Of a stretch of DNA of 11,880 nucleotides, positions 1-6,000 are shown in pieces; position 1 is the first letter of the stretch; each line of letters starts with the position of its first letter. Under the pieces are notes generated by a model, which searched no databases, was not told the DNA's origin, and saw nothing but the letters and a program-made list of their open reading frames with translations. The stretch is taken from contig JBELIG010000092.1 of NCBI GenBank assembly GCA_042091035.1, positions 1 to 11,880 of the forward strand. Reading direction: 5' to 3'. Source of the DNA: AM-2324 sp042091035. GTDB taxonomy: Bacteria > Bacteroidota > Bacteroidia > Chitinophagales > Saprospiraceae. Made by a program: the position numbers and the translations under genes.

Positions 1-3000
1 ATGATGGAAGTACAAGCCTGAATTTAAGCATAGATCCGATGTTCTATTTGGACGCCAATGGGGTCACGATAAAATGTTCTGGGTGTAGTGCTGGCGACAC
101 AGGTTATGTGGGAGGAGTTTTATATACCGCCTATGATAATACGTCATTGAAAGGAAAATCCTTGAATGATTCTGATTGGGCTGGAGTCGTAACGACCTTG
201 GTCACGGATATGTCAGATTTATTTTATGGTAATGGACCTAATGATAGAGCTAATCTTGATACTTTCTTCAACGCTAATGATATTTCTTCCTGGGACACTT
301 CAAATGTGACCAATTACCATGGTATGTTTGAAATGGAGAATGACCAATATATGGCATTCAATCAAAACATAAGTTATTGGGATACCTCTAGTGCTCAAGA
401 TATGAGTTACATGTTTTTTAATAATTTAACATTCAATCAAAACATTGGTGATTGGGATACTTCAAATGTGACCAATATGAGTTCTATGTTTAATGGTGCA
501 GATGCTTTTAATAACGGAGCTGCTGCTGGTGTTAGTACAAATACATTGAATTGGGATACCTCAAATGTGACTGATATGAATCGTATGTTTGGGGGAAATA
601 ATCCGGCATTCAATGTAGATATTGATTCTTGGGACGTTTCTTCCGTTACAGATATGGCTGGGATGTTTGAATCCGCAACCTCATTTAATCAAGACTTAAA
701 TAATTGGGATGTGTCTAGTGTTACAACCATGACCTATATGTTCAGCACCGGACGAAAATTTAACGGGAATATATCATCATGGGATGTTTCAAATGTAACT
801 GTTATGAAAAGTATGTTTGATGGAGCATACGACTTTAATCAGGATATTGGAAACTGGAATACCTCCAATGTAAGCAACATGGAAGCTATGTTTGCTTATG
901 CAAGAGCATTTAATCAGAATATTAGTTCATGGGATGTATCGAGTGTAATTAGCTTTTATCGTTTTTTACAAGCGGCAGATAATTTTAATAACGGAGATGC
1001 TGCAGGAGTAAGCTCAAATACACTCAATTGGGATGTCTCAAATGCAAATAACCTTTCCGGTATGTTCTCATACACACAGTTTAACCAAAACTTAAGTGGC
1101 TGGTGTGTTCCTTCAATAAGCACTGAGCCATTTGAATTTTCACGAAATACACCGCTATCTAATGAAAATAAGCCTATATGGGGGACCTGTAATTCTCAGG
1201 CAACATTAACCCTTACAACTAGTGATTCAGACAATATCATCACTTCAGGAGTAGTAACGGTAACGGCTACTTTCTCAGAAAACATGCCTGCAACACCGCT
1301 AATTTCCATAGCGGGACTAGTGACCAATACGGCAATGACGCAAGGATCTTCTGCAGCTGAATGGAACTACTACTGGCAAGTACCTTCTTCGGTAACTACT
1401 GGAACCTATGTGGTAACAGTAGCCGCAACTGACACCCATTCAAAACCCTATGCAGGAAATGAAAGTTTGGATTTAAGTATCGCCCCTACTTTCTATCTAG
1501 CTACAAACGGAGTAACCATAAAATGCCCTACGGCTAGCAATGGGGATACTGGAGTAATTAATGGTAAAACCTACACTGCAGTCGATGAAGCTACTTTGAG
1601 GAGTAAAATCAACAACGGAGATGCTGACCTAGATTGTGTGTGTACTTCTTTAGTGACTGATATGTCGGCTTTGTTAAGAAATGAAAATTCGTTTAATCAA
1701 GACATAGGTTCATGGGACACTTCAAATGTAACAACCATGAACCAAATGTTCTTAAGAGCATATCAATTCAACCAAAATATTAATGCATGGAATACATCCA
1801 ATGTTACTAACATGCAGGAGATGTTTAAAAATGCGGATAGTTTCAATAGTCCAATTGGATCGTGGGATGTTTCATCGGTGACCAATATGCAAGAGATGTT
1901 CTTTAGTATTATTCCGTTTAATCAAGATGTAGGAGCATGGGATGTTTCAAATGTGACTAAAATGAAAGGCATGTTTGATCGCTCTCGAAACTTCAATCAG
2001 GATATTGGGGCATGGAATGTTTCAAATGTAACCGATATGGCTAGAATGTTCAAGGGCGTATTATCATTTAATCAAGACATAAGTGCATGGAATACCAGCA
2101 GTGTTACTCAAATGCAATTTATGTTCCAAGACGCAACAGCCTTCAATCAACCCCTTAGTACTTGGAATGTAGGCAACGTTACTAACATGGGCTATATGTT
2201 CAATGGTGCAACGGCCTTTAACCAACCCCTGAATGATTGGGATACTTCATCTTTAGATATTGCTTATAACATGTTCCAACTGGCCTCAAGCTTTAATCAA
2301 CCCCTTAATAATTGGGATTTATCGGCGGCAACTAATTTGGAATATATGTTTGCTGACGCAACGGCATTTAATCAAAGTCTTTTAAGCTGGTGTGTTACTA
2401 ACATCAACGCACCGCCTATCGGCTTTGCTAATAATTCAGGAATTCAACCCAATAACTACCCACAATGGGGTGGCTGTGATACCTCCCCTCCTACCATAAT
2501 TAGTGTTAAAGGAAACCCTGTCTCAGGTGTTTACACAGACAATGACGCTAATCCTACAAATTCTGATGTAGTACTTATAGAAATCTTATTCTCAGAAAAT
2601 GTTACCGTTGATACTTCATCAGGTACGCCAACATTGGAGATAGAAACAGGCGATAATGATAGAGATGCAGTTTACAATTCAGGTAGTGGAAATTCAACTC
2701 TTACATTCTCTTACACAGTACAAGATGGAGATTTAGTAGGAGCACTAGACTACAAAACAGTCAACTCATTAAACTTAAATGGGGGTACAATTACCGATAA
2801 TGTTGGGAACGCACTTTCAGGTTCCCTTCCTGTTATAAATGCTGGACAATCCATTAAAAGCTTTGGAATAATACATGTCGATGCCGACAACCCTACCCTT
2901 TATGCTTCAGCAGATACAACCAATGCCTCTGATACTAAATGGGCCACGGACGGAGATGTGGTTACATTTGAAATTGTAGCCTCAGAAGAACTGCTTTTAA

Positions 3001-6000
3001 GCACGCTCTCTGGAACAACAAGTTTTACTTCCAATCCAACTTACAGCCTTGTATCTACAGATCCTTTCACCTACAGAGCCAGCTACACTGTAACTACAGC
3101 AGATAGTGAAGGAGAGAAAAATTGGAACGTTTCCGCTACAGATTTAGCCACCAACACAAACATAACTATAGGGAATCCAACAGGACTATACAGTACCTAT
3201 AATTCGGGAGCACTCGGAATTAACTCAGTCATTACTGTTGATAGAACACCACCATCTTTGGTGTCCACATCTGTAATAAATGCCAACGAAAATCAAGCGG
3301 TAGCAGCTGTGCTAAACTTTAGCGAATTAGCTTATGTAGAAATCATCGGTGGACCTGATGCTTCTAAATTCAATCCCCTTGGATATCTTCCACCAAGTTT
3401 ACCTTATAACCTAAATCTGACCTTTGCAACGACACCTGATTTTGAATCACCTAGTGATGCAGACAATGATAATATCTATGTTATTAATATTTCAATTACA
3501 GACCGTGTCGGTTTAGTAGTCACCAAAACACTGACCATCACACTCAATGATGTCTTTGAAAATCCAGATCCTGACACTGATGGCGACGGCCTCAATGACA
3601 GTGTAGATACCGATGATGATAATGATGGTATTGATGATACTGACGAAGCAACTAACGGAACAGACCCACTTAACCCGGACACAGATAATGATGGTTTGGA
3701 TGACGGTGAAGAAAATAATTTAGGTACCGATCCTTTGGATACTGATTCGGATGACGATGGTGTAATTGATGGTGAAGATGCCTTCCCGCTTGACGGAAGT
3801 GAATCTTCAGATAACGACGAGGATGGTATAGGCAATAATGCCGATAGTGATGACGATAATGACGGGCTGGAAGATGAAATTGAAGATGAAATTGGTAGCG
3901 ATCCATTCGATACCGATACAGACAATGATGGCCTTACAGATGAAGAGGAATACAATGGTGGTACAGACCCACTAAATCCCGATACCGATGGAGATGGAAT
4001 TGATGATGACAATGATTCCTTCCCGTTAGACGCCAATGAAACAGTCGATACTGACGGAGATGGTTTAGGCGACAATACCGACACCGATGATGATGGAGAT
4101 GGATTAGTCGATATCTATGAAATTAATATTGGTACTGATCCACTGGATACCGATACAGATGGAGACGGAAGTCTTGATGGGGATGAAATTGAAAGAGGGA
4201 CAGATCCCCTCAATCCGGATACCGATGGAGATGGAACCTTAGACGGAGAAGATGATGCTCCACTCAATCCAAACGAAGAAGTGGATACAGATGGTGACGG
4301 TATAGCAGATCCTTATGACAGTGATGATGATGGAGATAATGTCCCCGATGAGGATGAAATAAGAAGAGGGACCGATCCCCTAGACCCAGATACCGATAAT
4401 GATGGGTTAAATGATAAAGAAGAAGAACTAAGAGGAACCAATCCATTAAATGTAGATACAGATGGAGATGGAGTCTATGACGGGGAAGATGATTTCCCAC
4501 TCGATCCATTTGAACAAATCGATAGTGACAACGATGGCCTTGGTGACAACATGGATACAGATGACGATAATGACGGTATTAGTGATATTGATGAATACGC
4601 TGCGGGTACAGATCATTTAGATGCAGACACAGACGATGACGGCCTTTCAGACCAAGAGGAAAGTGAGGCAGGGACAAATCCTAATCTTGCCGACACCGAC
4701 GGCGATGGCATTACAGACGGAGATGAATTAGAACAAGGCACAAATCCTTTAAGCCCTGATACTGATGGTGATGGGGTAAATGATGCTGACGATGACCTTC
4801 CATTAAATCCCAACGAAACCGAAGATACAGACGGCGATGGTGTTGGAAATAACGCTGACCCCGACGATGATAATGACGGTCTTTCTGATCAAGACGAAAC
4901 GACAAACAATACCGATCCAGAAAATCCTGACTGTGATGGCGACGGACTACTTGACGGGGAAGAGATTGCCCTTGGTACTGACCCACTCAATGAAGATACG
5001 GATGGAGATGGCACCCTAGATGGAGAGGATGATTATCCACTTAATGGAAGTCTGTCCAATGACAGTGACCAAGACGGTATCCCAGACGATCAAGACGAGG
5101 ATGATGACAATGATGGATTAACTGATGTTGAGGAGGCTGCTTTAGGCACTAATCCACGCGATGCTGACAGTGATGGAGACGGACTAAGCGATGCGGAAGA
5201 AAATGAACGAGGAACAAACCCATTAGATACTGATTCTGACAACGATGGCTTAACAGATAGCGAAGAAATCGAAGCTACTACTGATCCGCTCAATCGGGAT
5301 ACAGATGGAGACGGACGCTACGACGGAGTCGAAATGATTGATGGAACTGATCCGCTCAACCCAGATACAGACGGTGATGGCACAAACGACGCTGATGATA
5401 AATTCCCACTAAATCCAGAGGAGCAAATCGATACGGACAATGACGGTCTAGGAAACAATGAAGATATCGACGATGATAACGATGGATTAACCGATGATGA
5501 AGAAACCGCTATAGGAACTTTACCAAGAGTAAGTGACACAGACAATGATGGCTTAACCGATGCACAAGAACAAGAAAAAGGAACAGATCCACTCAACCCC
5601 GACAGCGATGGGGATGGAGTCCTCGATGGTGAAGATGATTTCCCATTAGACGGGAGTTTAAATACAGATACCGATGGAGACGGGCTCGATGATACGGTGG
5701 ATACAGATGACGATAATGATGGGATAAGTGATACTGCAGAAGAAAATACTGGAACTGATCCATTAAGTCCAGATACTGATGGGGATGGACTATCAGATAG
5801 TGAAGAAAATACCTTAGGGACCGATCCACTGGATCTTGATACTGATGGAGATGGCGTACCCGACGGAATTGATCAATTCCCACTTGATGCTGGTAGAGCA
5901 AATGATGCTGACGGCGATGGACTCTCTGATGAGGAAGAAGCTGAATTCAATACAGATCCCAACAATCCTGACTCTGACGGAGACGGTATGTCAGATTTAG

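Noticed and set aside
4837..5019. A 60-residue plus-strand frame within the repeat array
   Set aside because: It is a frame-shifted reading of the D.D.DG repeats with no recognisable domain or start signal of its own.
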